Shown: in pieces, positions 8,454-16,891 of the stretch
Position numbering within the stretch: position 1 is the first letter of the stretch
How the letters are laid out: each line of letters begins with the position of its first letter
Assembly: GCA_023415145.1 (NCBI GenBank)
Contig: JAEZLW010000131.1
Coordinates: 1 to 41,503, forward strand
DNA from: Bacillota bacterium
GTDB lineage: Bacteria > Bacillota > Clostridia > Christensenellales > Aristaeellaceae
Length of the DNA: 41,503 bases
Reading direction: 5' to 3'
The notes under the pieces: generated by a model
What the model was told of the DNA's origin: nothing
The model's input: the letters and a program-made list of their open reading frames with translations, nothing else
Databases searched by the model: none
Made by a program: the position numbers and the translations under genes

Positions 8454-9337
8454 TGGCAAACAATATGGCTTCCCGCAACCAGACCACTGCCGGACGGATA
8501 TTCGACATCGTAAACCATGCGCTGCTGGGCCTGTTTGCTGTTTTGATGGTAGCGCCTCTTGTCTATTGCGTGGTCGGTTCTTTTTCCGCCACCGGCATGG
8601 CTTACGGCCGTTTTGCCGCCTTTTCCCTGGAAGCCTATCATATGATCTTCCGGTCTGGAAAAACGTTGTCTTCCCTGGGCAACAGCTTCACCATCACCAT
8701 TGTGGGCACATTTATCAACATCGCCATGACATCCACAGCGGCGTATGCGCTGAGCAAGCGCGATCTTCCTGGCCGCAAGTGGCTGATGGGTATAGTCGTC
8801 TTCTTCCTTCTGTTCCACGCAGGGCTGATTCCTGATTTCATCGTAGTCGCCAACCAGCTTCGCCTGAAGAACACCTTCTGGGCCATCTGGCTCCCGGTAG
8901 CCATCTCCAGCTCCAACCTGATCATTATGAAAAACTTCTTTCAAAACATCCCCGAGAGCATTGAGGAGAGCGCCCGCATTGACGGCTGCAACGAGATGCA
9001 ATCCTTTATGCGCATCGTACTGCCCATGAGCAAGGCATCCCTGGCCACCTTCTCTCTGTTTTATGCGGTAGGCCACTGGAACAATTACCTACGCCCCATG
9101 ATCTATCTGGACAACAGCAACCAATGGCCCATTACCGTATGGCTGAGGCAGATCATTATCCTGTCCCTGGGCGGCATGGGCAATGACAACATGTCCGAGC
9201 AGGATGTGGTATGGGCCGCCACAGACGCTGTAAAATATGCTACTATTGTTGTGAGCACTGTGCCCATCATCTGCGTCTATCCCTTTTTGCAAAAGCATTT
9301 TGCCAAGGGCGTGCTGTTGGGCTCTGTAAAGGGCTGA
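8453..9337 (+). CDS. ABC sugar importer permease, LplC type
   Basis: Second membrane permease of the importer, 294 residues with six predicted membrane segments. The first is at about residues 20-42 (NHALLGLFAVLMVAPLVYCV). The EAA loop is ESARIDGCNEMQSFMRIVLP. The start codon overlaps the stop of the upstream permease (TGATG), implying translational coupling and a 1:1 ratio with it. The C-terminus (HFAKGVLLGSVKG) is the typical end of this family. Downstream lies a cluster of hairpins, then oligogalacturonate lyase. Confidence 0.93.
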   Translation: MANNMASRNQTTAGRIFDIVNHALLGLFAVLMVAPLVYCVVGSFSATGMAYGRFAAFSLEAYHMIFRSGKTLSSLGNSFTITIVGTFINIAMTSTAAYALSKRDLPGRKWLMGIVVFFLLFHAGLIPDFIVVANQLRLKNTFWAIWLPVAISSSNLIIMKNFFQNIPESIEESARIDGCNEMQSFMRIVLPMSKASLATFSLFYAVGHWNNYLRPMIYLDNSNQWPITVWLRQIIILSLGGMGNDNMSEQDVVWAATDAVKYATIVVSTVPIICVYPFLQKHFAKGVLLGSVKG

Positions 9338-9347
9338 CGCTGCGCTT

Positions 9348-9506
9348 CGAAAAAATGACAATGTCATTTTTTCGATTTTGCACTTTTCGCCTATGCGTTT
9401 TACGCATGGCCGGCGAAAAGTGTAAGGAAAGCTTGCTACGCAAGCGTCCCGCGCGCCCGGCAGAGCCGGGCGACACGATTACAAATGAAGGGGTTCCCCC
9501 TTCATT
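9348..9506. repeat. Cluster of five successive stem-loops between permease and lyase genes
   Basis: Within 160 bp five inverted repeats follow each other: 9348-9374 (13-bp arms, CGAAAAAATGACA and its complement), 9381-9422 (11-bp outer arms CACTTTTCGCC with an inner ATGCG/CGCAT stem), 9431-9445 (GCTTG/CAAGC), 9454-9472 (CGCCCGG/CCGGGCG) and 9484-9506 (AATGAAGGGG and its complement). The first hairpin lies just after the permease stop and has a T-run in its 3' arm, so termination or mRNA stabilisation is possible. No open frame with an SD is present. Confidence 0.75.
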
Positions 9507-9541
9507 GCATCCCCCAAATTTGTCCCAAAAGGAGAGGACAT

Positions 9542-10702
9542 ATGCTCCCTCAAACCTATCCATCCGAAATGAAAGTATTTTCAGATTCCCTGACCGGACG
9601 GAGGATTACCCAGCTTACCAGCAGTTCCGAGTACGATCATGTTCACCTATACTTTACGGAGAACGCCTTTACAAGGGGCGGGAAGGAAATCTTCTTCACC
9701 TCCGACCGGGATACGCCTGGCGTCGACAATGTGTTCACTGTGAACCGGGAGACGGGCATCATCACCCGCGTCACAGCCTATCAGGATCAGGGGATATCCC
9801 AACTGACCAAGGACCCTGACAGCACCGTGATTTTGTACAACCATGGCCGGGACGTGGTGCTCCACTCCCTTGTGACGGGCGATAGGCAGGTGTTGTACAC
9901 CTTCCCTGGGGAGTATAGGCCCGGGCGGCTTTCCCTCAACTGCGACCACACGCTGGTGGGCATTCTCATGAACGAGGATGTCCATGTGGAGCATGGCGTC
10001 AACTACGCCGGGTTCGAGGAAAAGATGTACAGGGTCAAGCGCTCCCGCATCGTGTTCGTGCCGCTGAATGGCGGCAAGGCCGGTCCGCCTTATATCGGCG
10101 TCCGGGATACCTGCGAAGCAGGGCACCTGCAATTTTCACCAACGGACAAAAACCTTTGCATGTACTGCCACGAAGGCCCCTGGCACCTTGTGATGCAGCG
10201 GATTTTTCTTGTGGATACCGACACGTTGGAGGTTTTCCCATGCTTCCGGCAGAATAAGGAAGACAGCGTCGGCCATGAGTTCTTTACAAGGGATGGCAAA
10301 GTCTTTTTCGACAACCGCGGCCCCGGCCACGACGGCACCATCACCAGCCACCGCACACAGGCGGTAGCCAAGGAACCGATGGATAGCGGGTTCATCCCCT
10401 ATGTGGGCCTGGCGGATAAGACGGGTGTGCTGCTCACAAAAACGCTGCTGCCCCATTACTGTAATCATTACCATTGCGGCAGCGATCCCGATATCCTGGT
10501 TGGCGACGAGGTGGATGATCTGGTGCGCATCGAACTAACAAAAGATGGCCCCCGCGTTTTGAAGCTTTGCCGCCACGGAACGAGCTGGTACGGGCAAAAG
10601 AGCCATTGCCACCCCACCGTCAGTTGGGAGGATGATGCGGTTCTGTACGCCAGCGACGCGGATGGGAAAGTGCAGCTGTACCTCACGGATTGGCAGGTTT
10701 GA
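9542..10702 (+). CDS. ogl: Oligogalacturonate lyase, polysaccharide lyase family 22
   Basis: Cytoplasmic beta-propeller lyase that cleaves short oligogalacturonides (mainly digalacturonate and its unsaturated form) by beta-elimination, giving unsaturated and saturated galacturonate. At 386 residues it matches the family (about 388). The Mn-binding residues reported for Yersinia PL22 (H287, Q350, H353, H355) are matched by H in VGHEFFTRDG and by Q352, H355, H357 in GQKSHCHPTVS. Another family-like histidine stretch is HYCNHYHCGSDPDILVGDE. ATG 9542 has AAAAGGAG at normal spacing. No signal peptide is present, in line with a cytoplasmic enzyme acting on imported oligomers. kdgF follows 20 bp later. 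Confidence 0.94.
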   Translation: MLPQTYPSEMKVFSDSLTGRRITQLTSSSEYDHVHLYFTENAFTRGGKEIFFTSDRDTPGVDNVFTVNRETGIITRVTAYQDQGISQLTKDPDSTVILYNHGRDVVLHSLVTGDRQVLYTFPGEYRPGRLSLNCDHTLVGILMNEDVHVEHGVNYAGFEEKMYRVKRSRIVFVPLNGGKAGPPYIGVRDTCEAGHLQFSPTDKNLCMYCHEGPWHLVMQRIFLVDTDTLEVFPCFRQNKEDSVGHEFFTRDGKVFFDNRGPGHDGTITSHRTQAVAKEPMDSGFIPYVGLADKTGVLLTKTLLPHYCNHYHCGSDPDILVGDEVDDLVRIELTKDGPRVLKLCRHGTSWYGQKSHCHPTVSWEDDAVLYASDADGKVQLYLTDWQV

Positions 10703-10722
10703 TACCAAAAGGAGTGAACGGT

Positions 10723-11052
10723 TTGAAAGCTATCGTCGTATACAATGAGCAAACAGCGCTAACAGACCTGGGCAGCGGCGTCAGCCGCAAGGTGCTTTGC
10801 TATACCCCCGAAATGATGATGGTGGGAGTCCGCTTTGAAAAAGGCGGCGTGGGCGCCATGCACACCCATCCGCATGTACAAAGCACCTATGTGAAAAGCG
10901 GAAGCTTCCGCTTTACCATCGATGGCGAGGATGTAACCGTCAAAGAAGGCGACACCATCGCATTCCCATCCGGCATCCCCCATGGCACCGTTTGCCTGGA
11001 AAAAGGCATCCTGGTGGATGTGTTCACCCCCATGCGCGCCGACTTTGTGTGA
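10723..11052 (+). CDS. kdgF: Cupin KdgF, unsaturated galacturonate linearising enzyme
   Basis: Small single-domain cupin (109 residues) that converts 4,5-unsaturated galacturonate to linear 5-keto-4-deoxyuronate, feeding KduI. The metal-binding residues of Yersinia KdgF (H46, H48, Q53, H87) are matched by H47, H49, Q53 (in MHTHPHVQSTY) and H87 (in SGIPHGTV). The ending FTPMRADF also fits the family. The start is a TTG at 10723, placed 8 bp after AAGGAG; an ATG at 10690 lies inside the preceding lyase gene and has no SD. The position directly after ogl supports the call. Confidence 0.87.
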   Translation: MKAIVVYNEQTALTDLGSGVSRKVLCYTPEMMMVGVRFEKGGVGAMHTHPHVQSTYVKSGSFRFTIDGEDVTVKEGDTIAFPSGIPHGTVCLEKGILVDVFTPMRADFV

Positions 11053-11062
11053 CCAGAGGACG

Positions 11063-11109
11063 CTGTCCCCTGGACCCCTGCCAAAGGGATATATCCCTTT
11101 GGAATCCCG
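11063..11109. repeat. Dispersed palindromic repeat, family B, reverse orientation
   Basis: CCAAAGGGAT-AT-ATCCCTTTGG (11081-11102) with flanks TGGACCCCTG and GGAATCCCG. Reverse-complemented, it matches 7407-7440 almost base for base. Confidence 0.8.
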
Positions 11110-11127
11110 TTTATGGGGCAAAATGAA

Positions 11128-11159
11128 ACCGGGCGGTTCCTGATAAGGTGCCGCCCGGT
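11128..11159. terminator. Convergent hairpin between kdgF and the MFS gene
   Basis: A perfect 9-bp stem ACCGGGCGG / CCGCCCGGT with a 14-nt loop between the convergent genes. The plus side is followed by only a short AT-rich stretch, so it may serve both directions weakly. Confidence 0.5.
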
Positions 11160-11180
11160 GTATTATTGGCATGATATTTC

Positions 11181-12425
11181 TTAAGCGCCGGGAACCGGCT
11201 CAGCCGCCCGGCAAACCGCCTTTTTATCATCGGGCAGCCGAAAGGCTACAATCAGGTTGCCCAGCGACAGAAATGCGGCAATGAAGAATACCCATTGGGG
11301 TCCCCACTGCACCCAGATGGCGGCGCTAACCTGGGCCGCCAGAATGGCCACAACATGGTCCAGGCTGATGCCGGTAGACAGTGTGGCGGTGATCTCCTCA
11401 TCATTTACCGCAATGGAGCGAAGGTAGATGGATTTGACAATGCCAATCTGCATGGACAGCCGGTCCAGCACAAACAACGCATACACCACCATCACAGGCC
11501 AGCTTCCTTCCGGCAGGACTTTGCTTGTAATTCCCCATACCAAAAAGCCGTACAGCACATACACGATGATAAAGGACAATGCGTCCACATACATCATGCG
11601 CTTGATGCCAAACTTATCCATCCAGCGGCCCACCCAGCGCATGAAGAAGATGCCCAGGAAGCTGCTGGCAATCAACAGCAGGGACATGATGTCCGCGCCT
11701 TTGCGAAGCAGTTCCACCACCACCCAGGTGCCGAACACAAAGGCGATCTGTTTTTGCACACCGTGCAGAATGGTCAAAAAGTAGAAATATCGGTATTGTT
11801 TGCGGAACAGCAGTTTGAACCTTTTCACAGAGGCTGGCTGCGTCCCCACCTGTCGCACCAACATCAGGGATGCAATGATCGCCACTAGAAAGGAAGCGGA
11901 CCCCAGCAAAAATACAGCCTTGATGGGCGTGGAAAAGGAAAAAGCGCCGCTTCTGAACCCGAAGAAGACGATGAGCCCGGCCAGAAAGCTCACTGCCGTT
12001 TTGGCGCTGGCATACTGGCCCATGCGCCGGCCCACCTGACCCGGCTTCGCCAGCGCCATGCCGATGGAGTCCTGCAGTGGCATAAACATGTGCATACCCA
12101 TGGAGTTGACAAACAGGAAAACAAGCATCACGCCAAAGGAAGGCGTGAAGATACCCATCGCCGTCAAGCCGCCGCAGGCCAATACCTGGGCGATGAGGCT
12201 GGCTTTGAGATCCCCCAGCATGGAAAGGGAGGCGATCACCAGTGCGCAAAGCATGCCCGGCAGTTCCCTGGGAAACTCAATAAACCCGCGCCGAATGGCG
12301 TCAACCTGATAGACTTCCTTAAAATAATTCGCATAAATGGCGTCGCTCAGGCCGTTTCCCAGCGCCGCCGCCGTAATCAGGATGAAGAACAGCAGCATAT
12401 CCCTGCGCATTGTCTGCCTTTGCAT
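11181..12425 (-). CDS. Major facilitator superfamily transporter
   Basis: A polytopic membrane transporter of 414 residues with about 12 hydrophobic segments, for example MLLFFILITAAALGNGLSDA near the N-terminus. The substrate cannot be told from the sequence. The start was placed at ATG 12425 because GAAAGGA lies 11-12 bp upstream; an in-frame GTG at 12455 has no SD. It is divergent from the YesN/YesM/ABC-like operon with only about 180 bp between starts, so shared regulation by that response regulator is possible. Its proximity to the pectin genes hints at sugar transport but does not show it. Confidence 0.85.
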   Translation of the reverse strand: MQRQTMRRDMLLFFILITAAALGNGLSDAIYANYFKEVYQVDAIRRGFIEFPRELPGMLCALVIASLSMLGDLKASLIAQVLACGGLTAMGIFTPSFGVMLVFLFVNSMGMHMFMPLQDSIGMALAKPGQVGRRMGQYASAKTAVSFLAGLIVFFGFRSGAFSFSTPIKAVFLLGSASFLVAIIASLMLVRQVGTQPASVKRFKLLFRKQYRYFYFLTILHGVQKQIAFVFGTWVVVELLRKGADIMSLLLIASSFLGIFFMRWVGRWMDKFGIKRMMYVDALSFIIVYVLYGFLVWGITSKVLPEGSWPVMVVYALFVLDRLSMQIGIVKSIYLRSIAVNDEEITATLSTGISLDHVVAILAAQVSAAIWVQWGPQWVFFIAAFLSLGNLIVAFRLPDDKKAVCRAAEPVPGA

Positions 12426-12533
12426 GTTGCTTGCATTCCTTTCATAATTAAACACATTTCCTGTATTGTATCAGGCAAAGACGCAGGCCGCAATGTACAA
12501 TTCCCCCAATAATTGACCTCGTTCCTGAGCAGC

Positions 12534-12562
12534 TTGACAAAGACATGGAAATCCGCTACATT
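12534..12562 (+). promoter_or_regulatory. Sigma-A promoter of the YesN-YesM-ABC-like operon
   Basis: TTGACA (12534-12539), a 17-bp spacer and TACATT (12557-12562), 45 bp before the response-regulator start. The consensus -35 suggests a constitutive promoter. Confidence 0.7.
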
Positions 12563-12606
12563 GATGCAAGTGATAGACGGAGCTGTATGGAAAACGGAGA
12601 AGTAGT

Positions 12607-14205
12607 ATGTACAATGTCATCATCGCCGACGATGAAATGAAGGTGTGTCAGCTTATCCAAAAGCTGGCGGATTGGGATGCTTTGGGGCTTCACGTTGCCG
12701 GCATTGCCAACGATGGCCTTGCTGCGCTCCAGTTGGTGGAAAAGCATCAGCCCGAACTATTGATCACCGATATCCGCATGCCTGGGGTGGATGGCATTGA
12801 GCTCATCCGCCGGGCAAAGGAAATTGCGCCCAACCTGCAATGCATTATCATCAGCGGATACCGCCACTTTGACTACGCCCACAACGCTATCCGCTACGGG
12901 GTGGAGGATTACCTGTTAAAGCCCGTCAACCAACAGGAGTTTGTAGCCACGCTGCGCAAACTTAAGGACAAAAAAGACCGGGAAACAAATCAAAAACAGG
13001 AGACGGAAGAGCTTCGGCAAAAGGCCCTGCATTTGGGTGAGCGGCTGAAGGAAGATTTCGTACTCCGGCTTTTGAGGGAAGGCACGCTTCATGAAAAAGA
13101 GGCGGAGCAGCTATCCCTCGCCGACATGGCGGGCTATGCCTGCGCCATCGTAAAGCCCGATTTACGCGGCGTACCGCCGGAAGACAGGCTTCACGGCCTT
13201 GCAGCTGATAAGACCTTGAATGTATTGCGTCAGCACTTGAATCCCGTTTTCCCTGTGCTTTTGGCTTGTGCCGCGCCGGAAGGCGTGCTGTGCGTTTTCC
13301 ATGCCGGACCCATGGCTTGGGAAGACGTACTGAGCGCTTTCCGCTCCCTGATGGAAGAAGTTCTTCTTTTGCGGGCGCTGTTCCAAGGCCTTCAAGTGAC
13401 GGTGGGGATAAGCTGCGAGGGCCATACGCTGGCCACCCTCCCCGCCGCTATGAACGAGGCCCGCCAAGCAGTCACGGAAAGGCTGCGCCGCGGTACAGGG
13501 CAGATCATCGTGCACATGCCGCAGCCGGTATCGCCTGGCGACAGGGAAACGCTGCTGAATGCGGATACACGCAAAAACCTGCTGGCCGCCCTGGAGATAT
13601 TGAAGGAGGAAAGCTACCGCTCTCAACTGAAAAAGGTGCTGGATGCACTGGGGAAGAGCACAAGGCTTTCTATGACGGATGTGCACGGCATCATGAAGGA
13701 GCTCATCTACCTGCATTTTCTGGGCCTTGCCGGCCGCGGTCAGGCAGAAGATGCTACAGAGCTTTTTGCAAACAAATTTGACATGGCCTTCAACGCCGCC
13801 ACTTCCTATGCCCAGGCGGCGGACAGCCTGCAGGACATGCTATGCTCGCATGTAGGTGATATCATCAGGGAGCGCAGTGAATTGGAGATGCGGCCCATCC
13901 GCCTGGCGAAAAAATACATGCAGGACAATTACCACAAGCCACTCACACTGGAAGAGGTGGCATCTGTGGCCGGTTTTCATCCCACTTATTTTTCCACCAT
14001 CTTCAAAAAGATCACGGGCGAAAATTTTTTGGAATACGTAAGCGGACTGCGCATGAAGGAAGCCAGGGAGCTGCTTTGCGACGGGCATCTTCGCATGGAG
14101 GATATCGCGGAAAGGGTAGGCTATGCCGATACCAAATATTTTGTAAAGCTGTTCAAAAAAGCCACCGGCCTCACGCCGCAGGAATACCGCAAGCTGTATT
14201 ATTGA
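12607..14205 (+). CDS. YesN-type response regulator with AraC output domain
   Basis: A 532-residue cytoplasmic response regulator. The receiver domain (about 1-120) has the acidic pair D8/D9 and phosphoacceptor D55 in LLITDIRMPG, and the switch lysine in DYLLKPVNQQEF. A middle region of unknown fold precedes an AraC double helix-turn-helix at about 430-530 (TLEEVASVAGFHPTYFSTIF, then VGYADTKYFVKLFKKATGLT). It is the first gene of an operon with a YesM-like kinase (14 bp downstream) and a degenerate ABC ATPase. YesN-type regulators usually control nearby carbohydrate transport genes, and the divergent MFS gene and the pectin cluster are candidates. Confidence 0.95.
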   Translation: MYNVIIADDEMKVCQLIQKLADWDALGLHVAGIANDGLAALQLVEKHQPELLITDIRMPGVDGIELIRRAKEIAPNLQCIIISGYRHFDYAHNAIRYGVEDYLLKPVNQQEFVATLRKLKDKKDRETNQKQETEELRQKALHLGERLKEDFVLRLLREGTLHEKEAEQLSLADMAGYACAIVKPDLRGVPPEDRLHGLAADKTLNVLRQHLNPVFPVLLACAAPEGVLCVFHAGPMAWEDVLSAFRSLMEEVLLLRALFQGLQVTVGISCEGHTLATLPAAMNEARQAVTERLRRGTGQIIVHMPQPVSPGDRETLLNADTRKNLLAALEILKEESYRSQLKKVLDALGKSTRLSMTDVHGIMKELIYLHFLGLAGRGQAEDATELFANKFDMAFNAATSYAQAADSLQDMLCSHVGDIIRERSELEMRPIRLAKKYMQDNYHKPLTLEEVASVAGFHPTYFSTIFKKITGENFLEYVSGLRMKEARELLCDGHLRMEDIAERVGYADTKYFVKLFKKATGLTPQEYRKLYY

Positions 14206-14219
14206 CATAGAGGTAGCCC

Positions 14220-15254
14220 ATGCAAAAGAAAAGACCGTGGTCCCTGGCCAGGCGGAGCGTGTACGTCTTCTTGGGCGTATGCGTGATTGCGCTGGCCCTT
14301 TTGATTGTTTTGTTCGTTTGGATCCTTGGAGAGGAAGGGTCTCTTCTGCATCCCGCCATGCTGATGGTGCTGACGCTCGGCGCAGCGCTGGCCCTGTTGC
14401 TGTATATGGGCTGCCGCCATGTTCTGTCGCCATACATGAAGGTAGCCGCGGTGCTCAAGCGCTTCTCCGCCGGGCGTACGGTAGAGGAGCTGTTCCATTT
14501 AAAGCATCCGCTGACAATGGATCTTCAGAAAGCGCTTGCAAGAGTCAGCAGCCTTCTTGACCGGCAGGCGGCCCTGCGGGATTCCATGAAGCAGGCGGAG
14601 TACCTGGCGCTGCAAAACCAGATCAACCCCCATTTTCTGTACAACACGCTGGAGGCCATTCGGGGCGACGCACTGATAAGCGGCATGGTTCCCCTGGCGG
14701 AGATAGCCGAAGCGTTGGCTACCTATTTTCGGTACACCATCAGCAAAATGAACCGGCTGGTGACGGTGGAGGAGGAATTAAGCAACGTCAAGAATTATTT
14801 CCGCATCCAGCGCTACCGCTACGGGGACAGGATGCAAATGACGCTCAACTATGACAAAGAAAACCAGGAGCTGCTTACGCTGCGCATTCCCAAGCTTACG
14901 CTGCAGCCCATTGTGGAAAACGCAGTGATCCACGGCCTGGAGGCCAAGGTAGGACAAGGGCTCATCCGGCTTACGGCACAGACCACCCAATCACGCCTTT
15001 TGCTGCATGTGTCGGACAACGGTGTGGGCATGGCCCGGGAAGCGCTTGCCCGCCTGACCGAACGGCTCACCCAAACACGGTTTGACTACATCGACAGCGA
15101 TGCCGAGAAAGAGGGCGGCATCGCACTGGTGAATGTCAACAACAGGCTCAGGCTCTTGTTTGGTGAGCAGTATGGCCTGAACATCTATTCGGAACCGGAT
15201 GTGGGCACAGATGTGGAGATCACCCTCCCGCTGCGCCACCATATGGAGGAGTAG
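14220..15254 (+). CDS. YesM-type sensor histidine kinase with minimal ectodomain
   Basis: A 344-residue membrane histidine kinase. Two membrane helices (about 16-35 and 45-63) are joined by only about ten extracellular residues (GEEGSLLHPA), so the large Cache sensor typical of YesM is missing. The His_kinase motif LQNQINPHFLYNTLEAIRGD carries the phosphoaccepting H138. The ATPase domain shows the N box ENAVIHG (233-239) and DNGVGM (266-271). AGAGGT precedes the ATG. The kinase therefore looks intact catalytically but unable to bind a ligand outside the cell, suggesting it senses through the membrane or through a partner. The next gene, seven bases downstream, is an obvious partner candidate. 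Confidence 0.94.
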   Translation: MQKKRPWSLARRSVYVFLGVCVIALALLIVLFVWILGEEGSLLHPAMLMVLTLGAALALLLYMGCRHVLSPYMKVAAVLKRFSAGRTVEELFHLKHPLTMDLQKALARVSSLLDRQAALRDSMKQAEYLALQNQINPHFLYNTLEAIRGDALISGMVPLAEIAEALATYFRYTISKMNRLVTVEEELSNVKNYFRIQRYRYGDRMQMTLNYDKENQELLTLRIPKLTLQPIVENAVIHGLEAKVGQGLIRLTAQTTQSRLLLHVSDNGVGMAREALARLTERLTQTRFDYIDSDAEKEGGIALVNVNNRLRLLFGEQYGLNIYSEPDVGTDVEITLPLRHHMEE

Positions 15255-15261
15255 CCCATCC

Positions 15262-16683
15262 ATGAAGACGGAAATTTTGCGGATGGAGGATGTGTTTGCC
15301 ACCAGCCATGGCGTGCGGCTTCTGGACGGCTTCCGCATGTACCTGTTCATGGGGGAAACGCTGGGCCTGATCATCAACAACGCCTACAAGCGGTCGCTGG
15401 TGGTGGATGTGCTGTGCGGCAACCGGGAGGTTGACCTGGGGCGCATCTATTACCATGACCAGCAGGTGGACCCGGAGGAGTACACGGTGATAAGCCGCCG
15501 CCGGGTTAGCTGTGTGGGCGGTAAAAGCTTTCTCATTCAGGACATGAGCGTGGCGGAAAACATATTCGTCATCCGCAGCCGCTTTCAAAAAATCTTTGTC
15601 AGGCGGCGAACGCTGGAAAAACAGGCCGCCATCCTTTTGAAGCCCTTTTCGGTGGATGCTGCCCCTTGTACGCCTGTGAAATCCCTCACCATCACCCGGC
15701 GGATTCAAATCGAGCTGATCAAGGCCAGCGCCACGGGGGCCAGAATCATTGTCCTCTACGACCTTTCACGGTTTTTAAGCGCGGCGGATATCAAGGCTGT
15801 GTTTGAAACAGTGAGCGCACTCAAACGGGACGGTATTGCCTTTTTGCTTGTGGATACGTATCTGGATGTGCTTTTTCAGTATACCGACCGCATGCTGGTG
15901 ATGGACAGCGGGCGGATGATACGGGCCTTTGAAAAGGATATGTACGATGAAAAAACGGTGGAGGCCGTGCTGCTGGGCGGCGGCGAGCAGCCACCACCCG
16001 GCGAAAGCCACGGCGATAAGGTGCCTGTTCTGAAAATCAGCCATGTGAGCACGAAAAAGCTTCGGGAAATTTCCCTCACGCTAAGCAGGGGGGAAACCGT
16101 AAGCCTCCTGGACATGGATGACAGCACCAACGCGGCAATGCTTGCGGTGCTTACCGGGGTAGCACCGTATCTTGGTGAAATAAAGCTGGAAGGCAAAGCC
16201 ATAAGGCCCCGCAATCTCAATCACGCCCTGAAGCTTGGTATATGCGTGATCAGTGAAAATCCAACGGAATCCATGCTCTTCCCGCATTTGAGTGCTTTGG
16301 AGAATCTGTACCTTGGCATGGCCGGGCGCGTGCGCTTCTTCTTTGGCCGCAAAAAATACAAGCAAAGCCTTGCGCAAAACTTTCGGGAGCTGCTTCCGCA
16401 AAGAATCATGGAGTGCCAGGATATCCGTACCCTTGGCAGTGAGGATTTGCAGCGGCTTGTATACTGCAAGTGGCTGCTGTGCCATCCCAGGCTTTTGATC
16501 GTGCTAAAGCCCCTGTCGGTGACGGACCCGCACTTAGGTCAGGTGACGCAGGAGCTGATCGGCCAATATGCAAAGCAGGGTGCCTGCGTGCTGATCCTCT
16601 CCTCCAACCCTTCCGAAGCCTACCGGCTGGGGGATACGGTGTATCCCTGCAAGGATGGGCGGATAACAGTGAACAATGAATAA
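15262..16683 (+). CDS. Degenerate double ABC-ATPase (RbsA/MglA-like), probable non-catalytic signalling partner
   Basis: 473 residues with the two-cassette layout of sugar importer ATPases such as RbsA, but every catalytic motif is altered. In cassette 1 the Walker A position reads INNAYKRSL (38-46), the signature region SLTITRRIQIELIKA, and Walker B ARIIVLYDLSRFL (160-172), with D and E of LDEPT lost. In cassette 2 Walker A reads LLDMDDSTN (282-290), the signature LGSEDLQRLVYCKWL (391-405) and Walker B RLLIVLKPLSVTD. The frame is intact, and spacing from the kinase gene is seven bases with GAGGAG overlapping its stop. ATP hydrolysis is very unlikely. A scaffold or nucleotide/sugar-sensing role with the kinase is my inference. 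Confidence 0.85.
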   Translation: MKTEILRMEDVFATSHGVRLLDGFRMYLFMGETLGLIINNAYKRSLVVDVLCGNREVDLGRIYYHDQQVDPEEYTVISRRRVSCVGGKSFLIQDMSVAENIFVIRSRFQKIFVRRRTLEKQAAILLKPFSVDAAPCTPVKSLTITRRIQIELIKASATGARIIVLYDLSRFLSAADIKAVFETVSALKRDGIAFLLVDTYLDVLFQYTDRMLVMDSGRMIRAFEKDMYDEKTVEAVLLGGGEQPPPGESHGDKVPVLKISHVSTKKLREISLTLSRGETVSLLDMDDSTNAAMLAVLTGVAPYLGEIKLEGKAIRPRNLNHALKLGICVISENPTESMLFPHLSALENLYLGMAGRVRFFFGRKKYKQSLAQNFRELLPQRIMECQDIRTLGSEDLQRLVYCKWLLCHPRLLIVLKPLSVTDPHLGQVTQELIGQYAKQGACVLILSSNPSEAYRLGDTVYPCKDGRITVNNE

Positions 16684-16891
16684 TGAGCATTGAACAATAC
16701 AAAATGGAACATTGATGCCTGCTATGAACTTCAATGCATTGTTTAAAAAGACATTCAATCTTCACAGGACAAGCGTAGGGCGGGGACTTGCCCCCGCCGC
16801 ATGCTGATTCCATCGATTCATTCATGCTTTGGTACTGCTTTGTACTGCCCATTCTTCAATGTTCATTGAAATATATATGGTTATGAAATGC
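16684..16891. other. Non-coding convergent gap with GC hairpin and iterated ATTGAACA words
   Basis: No supported gene. The first part holds imperfect repeats of AACATTGA/ATTGAACAAT. Bases 16778-16799 form a hairpin (GGCGGGG, loop, CCCCCGCC) of a type common between genes in gut Clostridia. It lies between two convergent genes and may terminate both, though no clear T-run follows. Confidence 0.6.

Noticed and set aside
9348..9506. CRISPR array suspected from repeated hairpins
   Set aside because: The five hairpins differ in sequence and there is no regular repeat-spacer pattern; no cas genes are nearby.
15262..16683. Functional ribose/galactose importer ATPase
   Set aside because: All Walker, signature and switch positions are replaced in both cassettes and there is no adjacent permease of the RbsC type.
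16684..16891. Small RNA gene suspected from repeated ATTGAACA words
   Set aside because: No promoter or consistent fold could be seen by eye; the words look like degenerate repeats between convergent genes.
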